A stretch of 64,000 nucleotides of DNA, taken from contig CAWAFH010000013.1 in the NCBI GenBank assembly GCA_963781265.1, positions 56,719-120,718 on the forward strand, read 5' to 3'. The notes beneath the pieces are model-generated. The model saw only the letters and a list, made by a program, of their open reading frames with translations, had not been told where the DNA came from and ran no database searches. The DNA is from WHSW01 sp963781265. GTDB lineage: Bacteria; Actinomycetota; Thermoleophilia; Solirubrobacterales; 70-9. The translations under genes were made by a program, and so were the position numbers. Position 1 is the first letter of the stretch; the number at the start of each line of letters is the position of its first letter. Positions 36,083 through 44,294 of this stretch are shown here, one piece after another.

Positions 36083-36480
36083 GTCGGCGCCCGTGGCCGC
36101 CGGTCGCGCCCGAGGTACGACCGGGGTACCAAAGATTGGCGGTGGCCGTGATGTAGCCCCATGCGATGGCGACTCCACGAGGCGCCGTGGGACGCTGGCA
36201 CCGCCGTCTGGCCCATCACGGTCAGCAGGGCTACGCACAGACCTACGCCCTTGATGATCGGCCCGGAAACGAGGAGGAGGCCGAGGGTCTCCTCGATGCA
36301 TACTAGCCCGGTGATCGTCAGGTAGCTCGGAGCGGTCACAGATGCCAGCAGCCGCGATCCGTACGATCTAGCGAGTGGCGCTCTTGCTCACCCGGACGAC
36401 TACCCGGCGCCGCTGCCCCTCGCTCCAGCCAGGGCGATGGCTCTTGGCGTTGGCCGGTGGCGCTGGGGTACGCTCGCGCG
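36083..36480. other. 398 bases without a convincing gene
   Basis: A minus-strand frame at 36031-36339 has a hydrophobic start (TITGLVCIEETLGLLLVSGP) but its C-terminal part is read through the tRNA terminator, so it is probably a decayed or random frame. A GGTACGACCGGGGTACC motif at 36111-36127 resembles the GGTACC pair beside the tRNA fragment at 54.37 kb. It may mark an old integration site. Confidence 0.4.
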
Positions 36481-37554
36481 GTGACCGACTTTCTCGTGCG
36501 CCGCGACGATCTGCGCGTCTGGAAGGCGACCGAGGACGGCGCCACGGGGGCGCCCGAAGCGGGCGAGGTGCGGTTGCGGGTCGAGCGGTTCGGCCTGACC
36601 TCGAACAACGTCACCTACGGGGCGCTCGGCGATCAGCTCGGCTACTGGCAGTTCTTCGCCGCCCCGGACGGCTGGGGGCGGATTCCTGCCTGGGGATTCG
36701 GCGACGTCGTCGCCTCGGCCGTAGCAGGGATCGACGCCGGCGACCGCTTCTACGGCTACTTCCCGATGTCGAGCGCGGTGACGATGCGAGCGCAGGCGGA
36801 CCCCGCGGGTTTCAACGAGTGCTCTGACGGCCGCGCCGCCCTGTCGGCGACCTACAACCGCTACATGCGGGCGACGCCCGAGTTCGGCTTTCCGCGCGAG
36901 CACGACGATGCCAACGCGATCATGCGTCCGCTGTTCAGCACCGGTTGGCTGATCGCCGACCAGCTCGAGCAGGCCGGGTGGCACAACGCCGGGGCGATCG
37001 TGCTGGCCAGCGCGTCGAGCAAGACGGCGTTCGCGACGGCCTTCGAGCTCGCCGGCCGCGATCAGCGCCCCGAGGTCGTCGGACTGACCTCGGCGGGCAA
37101 CCGTGCGTTCACCGAGGGCCTCGGCTGCTACGACCGGGTGCTCACCTACGACGAGGTCGGCGAGCTGCCGACCGACGGCGGGATCGTGCTCGTCGACATG
37201 GCCGGCGCCCCGGAACTGCGTCGCTCCGTCCACGAACATGCCGGCGATGCGATGCGGGCCTCGATCATGGTCGGGGCGACCCACTGGGAGGAAGCCTCGA
37301 TGGCGCCGGACGGGCTCCCGGGGCCGACCCCCGAGCTGTTCTTCGCACCGGCGCGGATCGAGCAACGCGCGGTCGAGCTCGGGCCGACCGAGTTCCTGCG
37401 CCTGTTGGGTGGAGCGTGGATGACGTTCGCGGAGCGCGTCCCGGAGTTGCTGGAGATCGAGTCCGCCAGCGGCGCCGAGGCGCTCGGGCGGACCTACGAG
37501 GCCCTGCTTAGCGGCGGCGCTGATCCCCGCAAGGGCTACGTCTTCTCGCTCTAG
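36481..37554 (+). CDS. DUF2855 family protein (MDR-like)
   Basis: 357 residues from GTG. The N-terminal part (GEVRLRVERFGLTSNNVTYG) resembles the GroES-like domain of medium-chain reductases. IVLASASSKTAFATAFELAG near 180 is the cofactor-binding half with an altered glycine motif. The ending (LLSGGADPRKGYVFSL) is typical of DUF2855. No zinc ligands seen. Function unknown; probably a reductase-like protein acting on an enone. First gene of the accessory segment. Confidence 0.8.
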   Translation: MTDFLVRRDDLRVWKATEDGATGAPEAGEVRLRVERFGLTSNNVTYGALGDQLGYWQFFAAPDGWGRIPAWGFGDVVASAVAGIDAGDRFYGYFPMSSAVTMRAQADPAGFNECSDGRAALSATYNRYMRATPEFGFPREHDDANAIMRPLFSTGWLIADQLEQAGWHNAGAIVLASASSKTAFATAFELAGRDQRPEVVGLTSAGNRAFTEGLGCYDRVLTYDEVGELPTDGGIVLVDMAGAPELRRSVHEHAGDAMRASIMVGATHWEEASMAPDGLPGPTPELFFAPARIEQRAVELGPTEFLRLLGGAWMTFAERVPELLEIESASGAEALGRTYEALLSGGADPRKGYVFSL

Positions 37555-37775
37555 CTCATCCGACCGGATCGACCCGCAGCTCTCGCGGGGCTGCGCATCC
37601 ATCTGCCGTACGAAGCCTGCTGCTCTTCGCGCGAGGCCTTCAACCGTGGCGGGTACGATCGCCGCTGACGAGCTGGTAGCCGGGCCCGACCGCGGGCGCG
37701 CGCTGCCACAGCCCGCGTCAAGGGGCCAGGCGAGGCCATGGCGGCCCCGATCCGGCCGCGTTAGGGTGAACCGGG

Positions 37776-38855
37776 TTGAAACAGGAGGTCCGGTTCTGCA
37801 CCGCGCCCGACGGCGCCCGGATCGCTTATGCGATCTACGGTAAGGGGCCGCCGCTCGTCCGCACGGCGACGTGGCTGACGCACCTGGAGTTCGACTGGGA
37901 GAGCCCCGTGTGGCGACACTGGCTCGAGGCGCTTGGAGAGGGCAACACCGTGGTGCGATACGACGAGCGGGGGTGCGGGCTCTCGGACCGCGAGGTCGGC
38001 GACCTGTCCCTGGACGTTCGGATCGCCGATCTGGAGACCGTTGTCGAGGCCGCCGGCTTCGAGCGCTTCGCGCTGCTCGGCATGTCCCAGGGCGGGCCGG
38101 CGGCGATCGCCTACGCCGCGCGCCACCGCGAGCAGGTCAGCCGGCTGATCCTCTATGCGACGTACGCTCGCGGCAGGCTCATGCGCGACCCCTCGCCGAC
38201 GGCCCGAGAGCATGCGGAACTGATGGTGTCGCTGATCCGGATGGGCTGGGGCCAGGACGTGCCGGCCTTTCGTCGTCTTTACACCACGCTGTTCATCCCG
38301 GACGCGACGCCCGAGCAGATGGACTGGTTCGACGACCTCCAACGCGTGACCAGCGATCCAGAGACCGCCGTCCGGATCCGGAACGCTCGCAATCAGGACG
38401 ACGTCACCGGCGAGGCGACGCAGGTCACGGCGCCCACCCTCGTCATTCATCCGCGAGATGACGCCCTCGTGCCCTTCGCCGAGGGGCGCCTGCTCGCGAC
38501 GCTGATCCCGAAGGCACGCTTCGTCGCGCTGGAGGGCCGAAACCACATCCTGCTGGCGGACGAGCTGGCGTGGTCGCAGTTCCGCGACGAGTTGCGCGCC
38601 TTTCTGGGACATCCGGAGGCACCTCCGCAGACCGCCCCGCTGCCCGAGATGAGCCCTCGGGAGATCGAGGTGCTGGCGTTGGTCGCCGACGGGCTGAGCA
38701 ACGAGGAGATCGCGGCGCGGCTTTACTTGAGCGTCAGGACCGTCGAGCGCCACCTCTCGAACATCTACGTCAAGTTGCGTCTCTCCGGGAAGGCCGCTCG
38801 CGCGGCGGCTGCGGCGCAATACTCGCGCTCGGGTGGGCCGCCCGTTCCGGGATAG
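37776..38855 (+). CDS. alpha/beta hydrolase fused to LuxR-type HTH
   Basis: 359 residues from TTG (no ATG or GTG gives the complete first strand). Residues 1-275 form an alpha/beta hydrolase with nucleophile GMSQGG (near 105), acid region IHPRDDALVPFAEG and His in EGRNHILL. Residues 290-345 are a GerE/LuxR domain: MSPREIEVLALVADGLSNEE, IAARLYLSVRTVERHLSNIY, VKLRLSGKAARAAA. An enzyme-fold ligand sensor joined to a DNA-binding domain; catalytic residues look intact, so it may hydrolyse its signal. Confidence 0.85.
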   Translation: MKQEVRFCTAPDGARIAYAIYGKGPPLVRTATWLTHLEFDWESPVWRHWLEALGEGNTVVRYDERGCGLSDREVGDLSLDVRIADLETVVEAAGFERFALLGMSQGGPAAIAYAARHREQVSRLILYATYARGRLMRDPSPTAREHAELMVSLIRMGWGQDVPAFRRLYTTLFIPDATPEQMDWFDDLQRVTSDPETAVRIRNARNQDDVTGEATQVTAPTLVIHPRDDALVPFAEGRLLATLIPKARFVALEGRNHILLADELAWSQFRDELRAFLGHPEAPPQTAPLPEMSPREIEVLALVADGLSNEEIAARLYLSVRTVERHLSNIYVKLRLSGKAARAAAAAQYSRSGGPPVPG

Positions 38856-39094
38856 CTCGCCAACCCCGCGAGATCTGGCTCTGCGCATCGAGCACTGAAC
38901 CGGCGCCCTGCTCCCTCGGCGCGGCTCGACGCGCGGCTGCGTGGATCCCGCCACCGGACGGTCGACGGTTGGGTGGTAGCGCCGATGGCAGGCGCGACGG
39001 CGAAACCTAGCCTCGCGTCCACATGGAATGCGACCGAACTGAGATGCTCGTACCGCACCGGCACCGCCGACCAAGGGGCGCGATCGGTCGGGCC

Positions 39095-40270
39095 ATGACC
39101 CCCGCCCGGACGCTGTTCCTCGCCATGTTCGCGGGCCAGGCGGCGTTCCTCGTCCTTGCTCCGATCCTGCCGGAGATGAGCCGCGAGTTCGGGGTCGGCA
39201 CGGCGACCGCCGGGCAGCTCAGGCTCGTCTCCGGCGGCGCCGGCGGCGTCGTCGCGCTCACCCTGGCGCCGCTGGCCCGTCGTGTGGATCTCCGGAGCCT
39301 GTTGACCGTCGGACTCGCCCTGCTCGCGAGCGGATCATTCGCAACCGCGCTCGCCCCGACCTTCTCGGTCGTTGCCGCGGCGCAGCTTGCGCTCGGAGCC
39401 GGCCTCGGGATCGTGGTTTCGGCCGGGCTTGCCGCGGCGGCCGAGTGGGAGGCTCCGGAACGCCGCGCTCGCACGGTCTCGTGGGCGCTCCTTGGTCAGC
39501 CTGCGGCCTGGGTCGCAGGCATGCCCGTGGCCGGGGCCGTCGCCGGCGTCGACTGGCGGCTTGCCTGGCTCGCCGTACCCTTCCTCGCTGCCCTGGTCGG
39601 GATCGTGGCGGTCCGCGGTCGGCCAGCCGACACGTCCGCCGCGGGACTCGGGGCCGGCTGGCACCACATCTGGCGTCAACCGGCCGTGGCGGCGTGGGCG
39701 TTCGGAGAGCTGTTCGCGGTCGCCGCCTGGGGCGGCACGCTCGTGTTCAGCGGCGCGTTGTTCATCGACTCGTACGGAGCATCGACGGCCACCGTGGGTG
39801 TCGTGCTCGCCGCCAGCGCCGCCGCCTACTTTCCGGGCAGCTTCCTGGTCCGCCGCAACCTCGACGATGCGGCTCGGCCACTGCTCATCGGCTTGGCCCT
39901 CGCCCTCGCCGTCGGCGTCGCCGCCTTCGGCACCGTCCGCCCTGGCATCGTCTTCAGTGCTGCGCTCTTCGCCCTGCTCGTCTTCCTCGCCGGGGGACGC
40001 ACCCTCGCGGGCAGCGCGATCGGCCTCGATGCCGCGCCCGCGCACAAGATCGCGATTGCGAGCATGCGCGCCGCGGCGACCCAGTTCGGCTATCTGCTCG
40101 GTGCCGGCGTCGCCGGAGTCGCGCTCGCGGCGGGGGGGTATCCAGCCCTCGGCTTGACTCAGGCAGCCATGTTCACTGCTGCGGCGCTGGGACCGATCCT
40201 GATCGCCGCCCATGAGCCACGGCCGACCCACAGCCCGGGGGGCGCCTCGCTGGTCGCCGAGCGGGCATGA
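39095..40270 (+). CDS. major facilitator superfamily transporter
   Basis: 391 residues, about 12 hydrophobic segments (LFLAMFAGQAAFLVLAPILP, LGIVVSAGLAAAAEW and so on). Family loop 2-3 is degenerate (LAPLARRVDLRS). MFS drug-exporter style, similar to arabinose/chloramphenicol-export types. ATG 39095 starts just before the first helix; a start 72 bases upstream would add a His-rich, polar stretch. ATGA overlap with the next gene. Confidence 0.85.
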   Translation: MTPARTLFLAMFAGQAAFLVLAPILPEMSREFGVGTATAGQLRLVSGGAGGVVALTLAPLARRVDLRSLLTVGLALLASGSFATALAPTFSVVAAAQLALGAGLGIVVSAGLAAAAEWEAPERRARTVSWALLGQPAAWVAGMPVAGAVAGVDWRLAWLAVPFLAALVGIVAVRGRPADTSAAGLGAGWHHIWRQPAVAAWAFGELFAVAAWGGTLVFSGALFIDSYGASTATVGVVLAASAAAYFPGSFLVRRNLDDAARPLLIGLALALAVGVAAFGTVRPGIVFSAALFALLVFLAGGRTLAGSAIGLDAAPAHKIAIASMRAAATQFGYLLGAGVAGVALAAGGYPALGLTQAAMFTAAALGPILIAAHEPRPTHSPGGASLVAERA

Positions 40271-40776
40271 GCGTGATTGACGCCAAGCTGTGGCGCCGTA
40301 CCGCAAACGGGCCGGAAATCGAGCTCCTACAGGCCGTGTACGCGCAGTGGGGGCGCGGGAACTTCCGTTCCCGGATCGGACCGTACGCTGACGGGTTCGC
40401 GTGGGGCTGGTCGGACGAGTTTCCCGGCCTCGCCGGCGTCTTCCGGGACCCCGCATCCGCAAGTCGGCGCCTGCTCGAGTGGCTGCGCCACTGGAAGGAA
40501 TGGAAAGTCGAGGCGGAGGAGTACCTGGCCGCCGGCGACTTCGTGGTCGTGGTTTGCCGTTACCGCGGCTCGGGGAACGCGAGCGGCGTCGAGGTCGATA
40601 CCCGCGGAGCCCACCTGTGGACGATGGGCGACGGCGGGGCCGTTCGGCTCGAGGTCTTCTCGAGTCCCGAGCGCGCCCTCGCGGCCGCCGGGCTCGAGCC
40701 GGTCGCAAATGGCGTTGTGCGGACGTCTGAGTCCTTGCCAAGCGGCCGGTTGGTGGCAGCAGCGACGGCGGGCTGA
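40267..40776 (+). CDS. SnoaL/NTF2-like protein
   Basis: 169 residues. EIELLQAVYAQWGRGNFRSR then a cone-shaped-barrel pattern with VVVVCRYRGSGNASGVEVDT and an ending ALAAAGLEPV, very like the SnoaL array at 42.2-44.6 kb (ALEAAGLSE endings). Translationally coupled to the MFS gene. Enzymatic or carrier role unknown. Confidence 0.75.
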   Translation: MSVIDAKLWRRTANGPEIELLQAVYAQWGRGNFRSRIGPYADGFAWGWSDEFPGLAGVFRDPASASRRLLEWLRHWKEWKVEAEEYLAAGDFVVVVCRYRGSGNASGVEVDTRGAHLWTMGDGGAVRLEVFSSPERALAAAGLEPVANGVVRTSESLPSGRLVAAATAG

Positions 40777-40928
40777 GCTGACGCCTCCTCTCGCATGAAA
40801 GCGGAGGCCAGGTTTCGCTGCGGGTGCGGCGCGCCGTCCGCGGGTGCAACGGCGGGCATCAATTCGGGCATCAATCTGAGCGCAACTCAGCAGAACTGAG
40901 GGGAGGAGACCACGCCTGCGGTCGCCCG

Positions 40929-41447
40929 ATGGACCGAAACCGCCTGCTCGCGCTCGTGGTCGCCCTGCTCGCGGTTGGCCTCAATGCCGTGAGCGCCAGC
41001 GGCTCGACCGGGCAGCCGAAGCATGCGCCGACGCTGACCAAGAAGAGCGCCGTCGTCGATCACGTCGCCGATGGCGACACGATCGCGGTCAGGGTCGGCG
41101 GGCGCGACGAGGACGTCCGCTTCATCGGCATCGACACCCCCGAGGTCTACTTCGGGGTCGAGTGCGGCGGACCGCAGGCGTCGGCGTCGATGAAGCGGAT
41201 GCTCGAGCCCGGCGATCAGGTCAATCTGGTTCGCGATCGCACCCAGGCCAATCGCGATCGCTACGGCCGCCTGCTGCGCTATGTGGATTTCCGCGGCCGA
41301 GATCTCGGGCGCAAGCAGGTGCGCAAGGGCTGGGCCTCGGTCTATGTCTACGACAAGGTCTTTCACCGTCTGGGCTCCTACCGGCGTGCCGCTCACAAGG
41401 CGCGCACAGCGGACCGCGGTGTCTGGCGGTTGTGCGGAGGCTTCTAA
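40929..41447 (+). CDS. secreted thermonuclease (SNase-like)
   Basis: 172 residues. Signal peptide LLALVVALLAVGLNAVSASG. SNase domain: VVDHVADGDTIAVRVGGRDE, VRFIGIDTPEVY (Arg and Asp of the active site), DRTQANRDRYGRLLRYVDF (Glu position replaced by Asp/Arg region), and KGWASVYVYD. Degrades extracellular DNA or RNA. Upstream AACTCAGCAGAACTGAG and two GGGCATCAAT copies occur at about 40856-40900. Confidence 0.85.
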   Translation: MDRNRLLALVVALLAVGLNAVSASGSTGQPKHAPTLTKKSAVVDHVADGDTIAVRVGGRDEDVRFIGIDTPEVYFGVECGGPQASASMKRMLEPGDQVNLVRDRTQANRDRYGRLLRYVDFRGRDLGRKQVRKGWASVYVYDKVFHRLGSYRRAAHKARTADRGVWRLCGGF

Positions 41448-41564
41448 CGGGCGTTTCGTAGATCCGCGACGCTTTGCGCCCATTGATTAGCAAGCCCGGC
41501 TTCCGCCATTCAGGGACCGTCAAGGGCTCGCCGGACGGGTTCCAATTGGGTGCCAATTCTGACT

Positions 41565-41637
41565 CGGGACCCCTCGAAGAGAGGCTTGACGCACCGCTTC
41601 CTTGGGACTCCTATCGCGGGTTCCCACGGGGACTCCT
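41565..41637 (+). repeat. direct repeat flanking small gene, left copy
   Basis: About 73 bases that match 42093-42168 at roughly 75-80 percent, including TTGACGCACCGCTTC, GGGACTCC and ATCGCGGGT. The two copies bracket the gene at 41714-42079. Just left of it lies GGGTTCCAATTGGGTGCCAA, a pattern often found next to integrase-type att sites. Confidence 0.7.
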
Positions 41638-41713
41638 GAAGATCATCGGGACCCGCTCCACACTCGGCGTAGCATGGGAGTGAGCCTAGACAGACTCCAG
41701 ATTGGAGCTTCCG

Positions 41714-42079
41714 GTGTCCGACGCACTCGACAGAGCAAGGCACTTCATCGAAGAGCGCCTGCACGAGCTAGAGAATGAGGCCAAGAAGCTTCGTGAGTCT
41801 CTGGCCGCCCTGGGCCACCGCGACGGTCGAGACGCCAAGGGGAAGCCAGTCCGTCGGACCACCAAGCGCGCCCCAAGGGGGGAGCGCCAACGACAGCTTC
41901 TCGCCAGCATCGAAAAGCACCCCGACTTCAAGCCCAGCGAACACGCCAAGGCGATGAAGGTCAGCCCGAACCAGGTCTACGGACTCGCTCGCAAGCTGCA
42001 AGCTGAGGGCAAGATCGCCAAGACCCCGAAGGGCACCTACAAGATCAAAGCAGCCAAGGCCAAGGCACCGCAGGCGTAA
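41714..42079 (+). CDS. small winged-helix-like DNA-binding protein
   Basis: 121 residues from GTG behind TTGGAG. N-terminal coiled coil (DRARHFIEERLHELENEAKK, 5-25), a basic linker (RRTTKRAPRGERQRQ), then a winged-helix pattern LLASIEKHPDFKPSEHAKAM, KVSPNQVYGLARKLQ, GKIAKTPKGTYKIK. Ends in Lys/Ala repeats. Bracketed by two direct repeats and inserted beside a truncated SnoaL gene, so it is likely the cargo of a small mobile unit. Lower GC than its neighbours. Confidence 0.65.
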   Translation: MSDALDRARHFIEERLHELENEAKKLRESLAALGHRDGRDAKGKPVRRTTKRAPRGERQRQLLASIEKHPDFKPSEHAKAMKVSPNQVYGLARKLQAEGKIAKTPKGTYKIKAAKAKAPQA

Positions 42080-42092
42080 TCCCACCGCTATC

Positions 42093-42168
42093 CCAGGGAC
42101 CCGTCGTTGGGGGGCTGACGCACCGCTTCAAGCGGGACTCCAATCGCGGGTCCCCATACGGGTCCCGT
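42093..42168 (+). repeat. direct repeat flanking small gene, right copy
   Basis: Counterpart of 41565-41637: TGACGCACCGCTTCAAGCGG, GACTCCAATCGCGGGTCCCC. Its right edge coincides with the point where the SnoaL fragment at 42169-42205 loses homology, marking an insertion boundary. Confidence 0.7.
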
Positions 42169-42205
42169 GCATGCGGTGGACCCTCTCCACGTTCTCCTGC
42201 GACAT
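42169..42205 (-). pseudogene. 5' fragment of a SnoaL-like gene
   Basis: ATG 42205 begins MSQENVERVH, the same N-terminus as the SnoaL genes at 43018 and 44176, and is spaced TAG-GCG-ATG after the preceding SnoaL gene exactly like its neighbour. Homology stops after about 10 codons at the repeat boundary. Confidence 0.65.
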
Positions 42206-42208
42206 CGC

Positions 42209-42607
42209 CTACTCCGCGAGCCCGGCGGCTCGCAACGCCTGGGCGCGGTCGAGGTAATAGTCGGCCTCAATCACCAAGCCGTCTCGCAGACGGTGCACGA
42301 CGGCGAAGGACTGTGTGTAAGGCGCGTCCGCTCCCTGCCCGACCATCGTGACGCAGGCGACGAAACGGCCATCGGGCAGGTCGATCAAATCGTCGAGATG
42401 AACCTCGATGGGTCCGACCAAATCGATCAGGCTTTGCATCCGGGCGAGCGCAGCGGCACGCCCTCGGAAGACGCCGGCGTTAGGCCAGCCTGGTCCCTCT
42501 CGGTAGACGGCATCCTCGGCCCAGAACCGATCCGTGACCGCCCCCGGACCGGCCTCGTTCCAGACCTCGTAGGCCCGGCGGATTGTGTCGGCGTCCTCGT
42601 CCGACAT
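42209..42607 (-). CDS. SnoaL-like protein, array unit 5
   Basis: 132 residues. NTF2-like cone barrel: IRRAYEVWNEAGPGAVTDRF, YREGPGWPNAGVFRGRAAAL, FVACVTMVGQGADA, ending ALRAAGLAE. Start is 3 bases after the stop of unit 4 (TAG GCG ATG), so they are one transcript. Family members include polyketide cyclases and small-molecule isomerases; many have no catalytic residues. Role unknown. Confidence 0.8.
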   Translation of the reverse strand: MSDEDADTIRRAYEVWNEAGPGAVTDRFWAEDAVYREGPGWPNAGVFRGRAAALARMQSLIDLVGPIEVHLDDLIDLPDGRFVACVTMVGQGADAPYTQSFAVVHRLRDGLVIEADYYLDRAQALRAAGLAE

Positions 42608-42610
42608 CGC

Positions 42611-43018
42611 CTACCCCGACAGCCCGGCGGCTTCGAGGGCGTCTGCGGGGTCCAGGTATTCGGTGATGCGAACCGCCTTCGCGTCCTTCATGTCGACAAC
42701 CCAGCCTGCAGCCGAGTGGGCCTCGATCCCGCTCTTCTTGCCGCGGATGCTGAGCTCACCGAGCGCGACGACTCTGTCGCCCAAGTCGCGAATTTCGCGA
42801 ACCTCGGGCCTGATCCAGTCGAGCGCCGCGTACACGTCGCGAAACGCTTCACGCACGCCGCCATAGCCCCAAAATGTCGCCTCTTCGCCACCCAGCATCA
42901 GCTGGAACCTTGGCCGAAATTCAATCTCCGGATCCATGAACTCCAGCATCGCCTCGGCGTCCAGGCGCGTGATCGCTGTGAACCCGCGCTTCACAATGTC
43001 CACGTTCTCCTGCGACAT
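42611..43018 (-). CDS. SnoaL-like protein, array unit 4
   Basis: 135 residues, N-terminus MSQENVDIVKRGFTAI, barrel segments MLEFMDPEIEFRPRF and WGYGGVREAFRDVYAAL, VVALGELSIRGKKSGIEAHS, ending ALEAAGLSG. Preceded by repeated spacer S1. The paralogs are diverged (perhaps 30-35 percent identity) while the spacers stay close, so the array is old but its spacers are conserved or homogenised. Confidence 0.8.
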   Translation of the reverse strand: MSQENVDIVKRGFTAITRLDAEAMLEFMDPEIEFRPRFQLMLGGEEATFWGYGGVREAFRDVYAALDWIRPEVREIRDLGDRVVALGELSIRGKKSGIEAHSAAGWVVDMKDAKAVRITEYLDPADALEAAGLSG

Positions 43019-43127
43019 CGCCCACGCAGTATCGCGCCATGCCTGCGGCAGCAGCGCCACGGCTTCCACCCATTCACAGATAAACCGGAGGGCTCCCTCT
43101 GCCCGTGATCGAGGTCGCGGCGTGACC
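43019..43127 (-). repeat. SnoaL array spacer S1
   Basis: On the minus strand: CACGCCGCGACCTCGATCAC near the upstream stop, GGTTTATCTGTGAATGGGTGG in the middle, then CGATACTGCGTGGGCGATG at the start codon. The same block recurs at 43527-43645 and 44177-44294. GATACT may be the -10 of a promoter for each unit. Confidence 0.75.
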
Positions 43128-43526
43128 CTACTCCGACAGCCCGGCGGCTTCGAGGGCTTCGTTGCGGGTCCCGTACTCACAGCAGTACACGATCTTCCCG
43201 TTGCGCACTTTCCAGTGCGCATAGTCATGGTCCTCAATCACGATCCCGCTCCCCCGACCTCGGCCCCATTCGCGGAGGTCGGAGAACACATGCTCCCCGT
43301 TCCCCCTCAGTTCCTCGATCTCGAGGCCGTAAGTTCCCTCCTGAAATGTCTCGCGCCAGCGTTCGCGGCGCCTCAGGGCAGCATCCCGACCGCGCAAGAG
43401 GGTTCGGTGCTCCTCGTCGGGGTGCCACTCGACCGCGGGATCGAGCGTGTCGAGCCACGTCTCTACGTCATTCGCGAAGCTTTCGATGGTTCTGCGGACG
43501 ACCGCGAGGTTTTCGTCCTCCGACAT
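43128..43526 (-). CDS. SnoaL-like protein, array unit 3
   Basis: 132 residues. VRRTIESFANDVETWLDTLD, PAVEWHPDEEHRTLLRGRDA, FSDLREWGRGRGSGIVIEDH, ending ALEAAGLSE. The typical SnoaL_2 acidic and His residues (EWHPDEEH) are kept. Preceded by spacer S2. Confidence 0.8.
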   Translation of the reverse strand: MSEDENLAVVRRTIESFANDVETWLDTLDPAVEWHPDEEHRTLLRGRDAALRRRERWRETFQEGTYGLEIEELRGNGEHVFSDLREWGRGRGSGIVIEDHDYAHWKVRNGKIVYCCEYGTRNEALEAAGLSE

Positions 43527-43645
43527 CGCCCGCGCAGTATCCCGCTCGGCCCTCGGGGGCGCCAGTGCCAGGGCCGCCACCTATCCACAGATAAACCGGA
43601 GGGACTCGCTCTGCCGGTGATCGAGGTCGCGGCGTGACTGCTCAG
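43527..43645 (-). repeat. SnoaL array spacer S2
   Basis: Closely matches S3 (CCGCCACC, ACAGATAAAC, GGACTCGCTCTGCCGGTGAT on the plus strand) and S1. It runs from the stop of unit 2 to the start of unit 3. Confidence 0.75.
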
Positions 43646-44176
43646 CTACTCCGTAAGCCCGTCGCCTTCGAGGGTATGCGCCTTGAGGATCCGAGACACC
43701 TCCGCTTGGGAGATGCCGACCCGCTCCGCGATTTCGCCCTCGGTCAAGTCCACGACGCGCAGTTCCAACACCAGCAGCTCGGTCTCCCGCAGCGAGTAGT
43801 AGTCGGCGAACTGCCGGCAGCGCCCGTCGGCGCCGAACCGCATCACGAAGCAATTGTCATAAACGCGATCGATCGGGCCGCCCGGCTCCACGAAGTACGT
43901 GCTGGTCCCGGTGGCGATGGCGACCTCGCCGTCGACGGCGACCACCCGGTAGTGGGCGTCGTAGGCGCCCTCCACGTCGCGGATCGCGAGCCACGAGGCG
44001 ACGATCGCCTCCCGCCCCCGGAGGGGCTCTCGGCCGGGGTAGTAGCGGTACTCGGCGTCCTCGCTGAACAGGGCGCCGATCCGGTCGCGGTCATACGACT
44101 TCCAGGCGTCGATGTAGGCCGCCAGCCAGCGGTTGACGTCCTCCCGGTTCATCGTCTTCTCGTTCTCCTGCGACAT
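43646..44176 (-). CDS. SnoaL-like domain with C-terminal helix-turn-helix, array unit 2
   Basis: 176 residues, longer than the other units. Residues 1-128 form the SnoaL barrel (WLAAYIDAWKSYDRDRIGAL, EYRYYPGREPLRGREAIVAS, FVMRFGADGRCRQFADYYS). The tail from residue 130 reads LLVLELRVVDLTEGEIAERV then GISQAEVSRILKAHTLEG, a convincing HTH. A ligand-binding barrel joined to DNA binding makes it a candidate regulator of the array. Preceded by spacer S3. Confidence 0.75.
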   Translation of the reverse strand: MSQENEKTMNREDVNRWLAAYIDAWKSYDRDRIGALFSEDAEYRYYPGREPLRGREAIVASWLAIRDVEGAYDAHYRVVAVDGEVAIATGTSTYFVEPGGPIDRVYDNCFVMRFGADGRCRQFADYYSLRETELLVLELRVVDLTEGEIAERVGISQAEVSRILKAHTLEGDGLTE

Positions 44177-44294
44177 CGCCCGCGCAGTATCTCGCTCAGC
44201 CCTCGGGGCGCCAGTGCCAGGGCCGCCACCCATTCACAGATAAACGGGAGGGACTCGCTCTGCCGGTGATCGAGGTCGCGGCGTGATCGCGCAG
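44177..44294 (-). repeat. SnoaL array spacer S3
   Basis: Nearly identical to S2 over about 110 bases, with ATTCACAGATAAACGGGAGG on the plus strand. It separates unit 2 from the IS-truncated unit 1. Confidence 0.75.

Noticed and set aside
36031..36339. Possible small membrane protein on the minus strand after the tRNA
   Set aside because: Its last third is translated from the tRNA terminator and tRNA 3' end; no ribosome site. Kept only as a note in the intergenic entry.
42209..44294. Integron-like cassette array
   Set aside because: No integrase gene and no attC core (GTTRRRY/RYYYAAC) in the spacers; units carry likely promoters, unlike integron cassettes.
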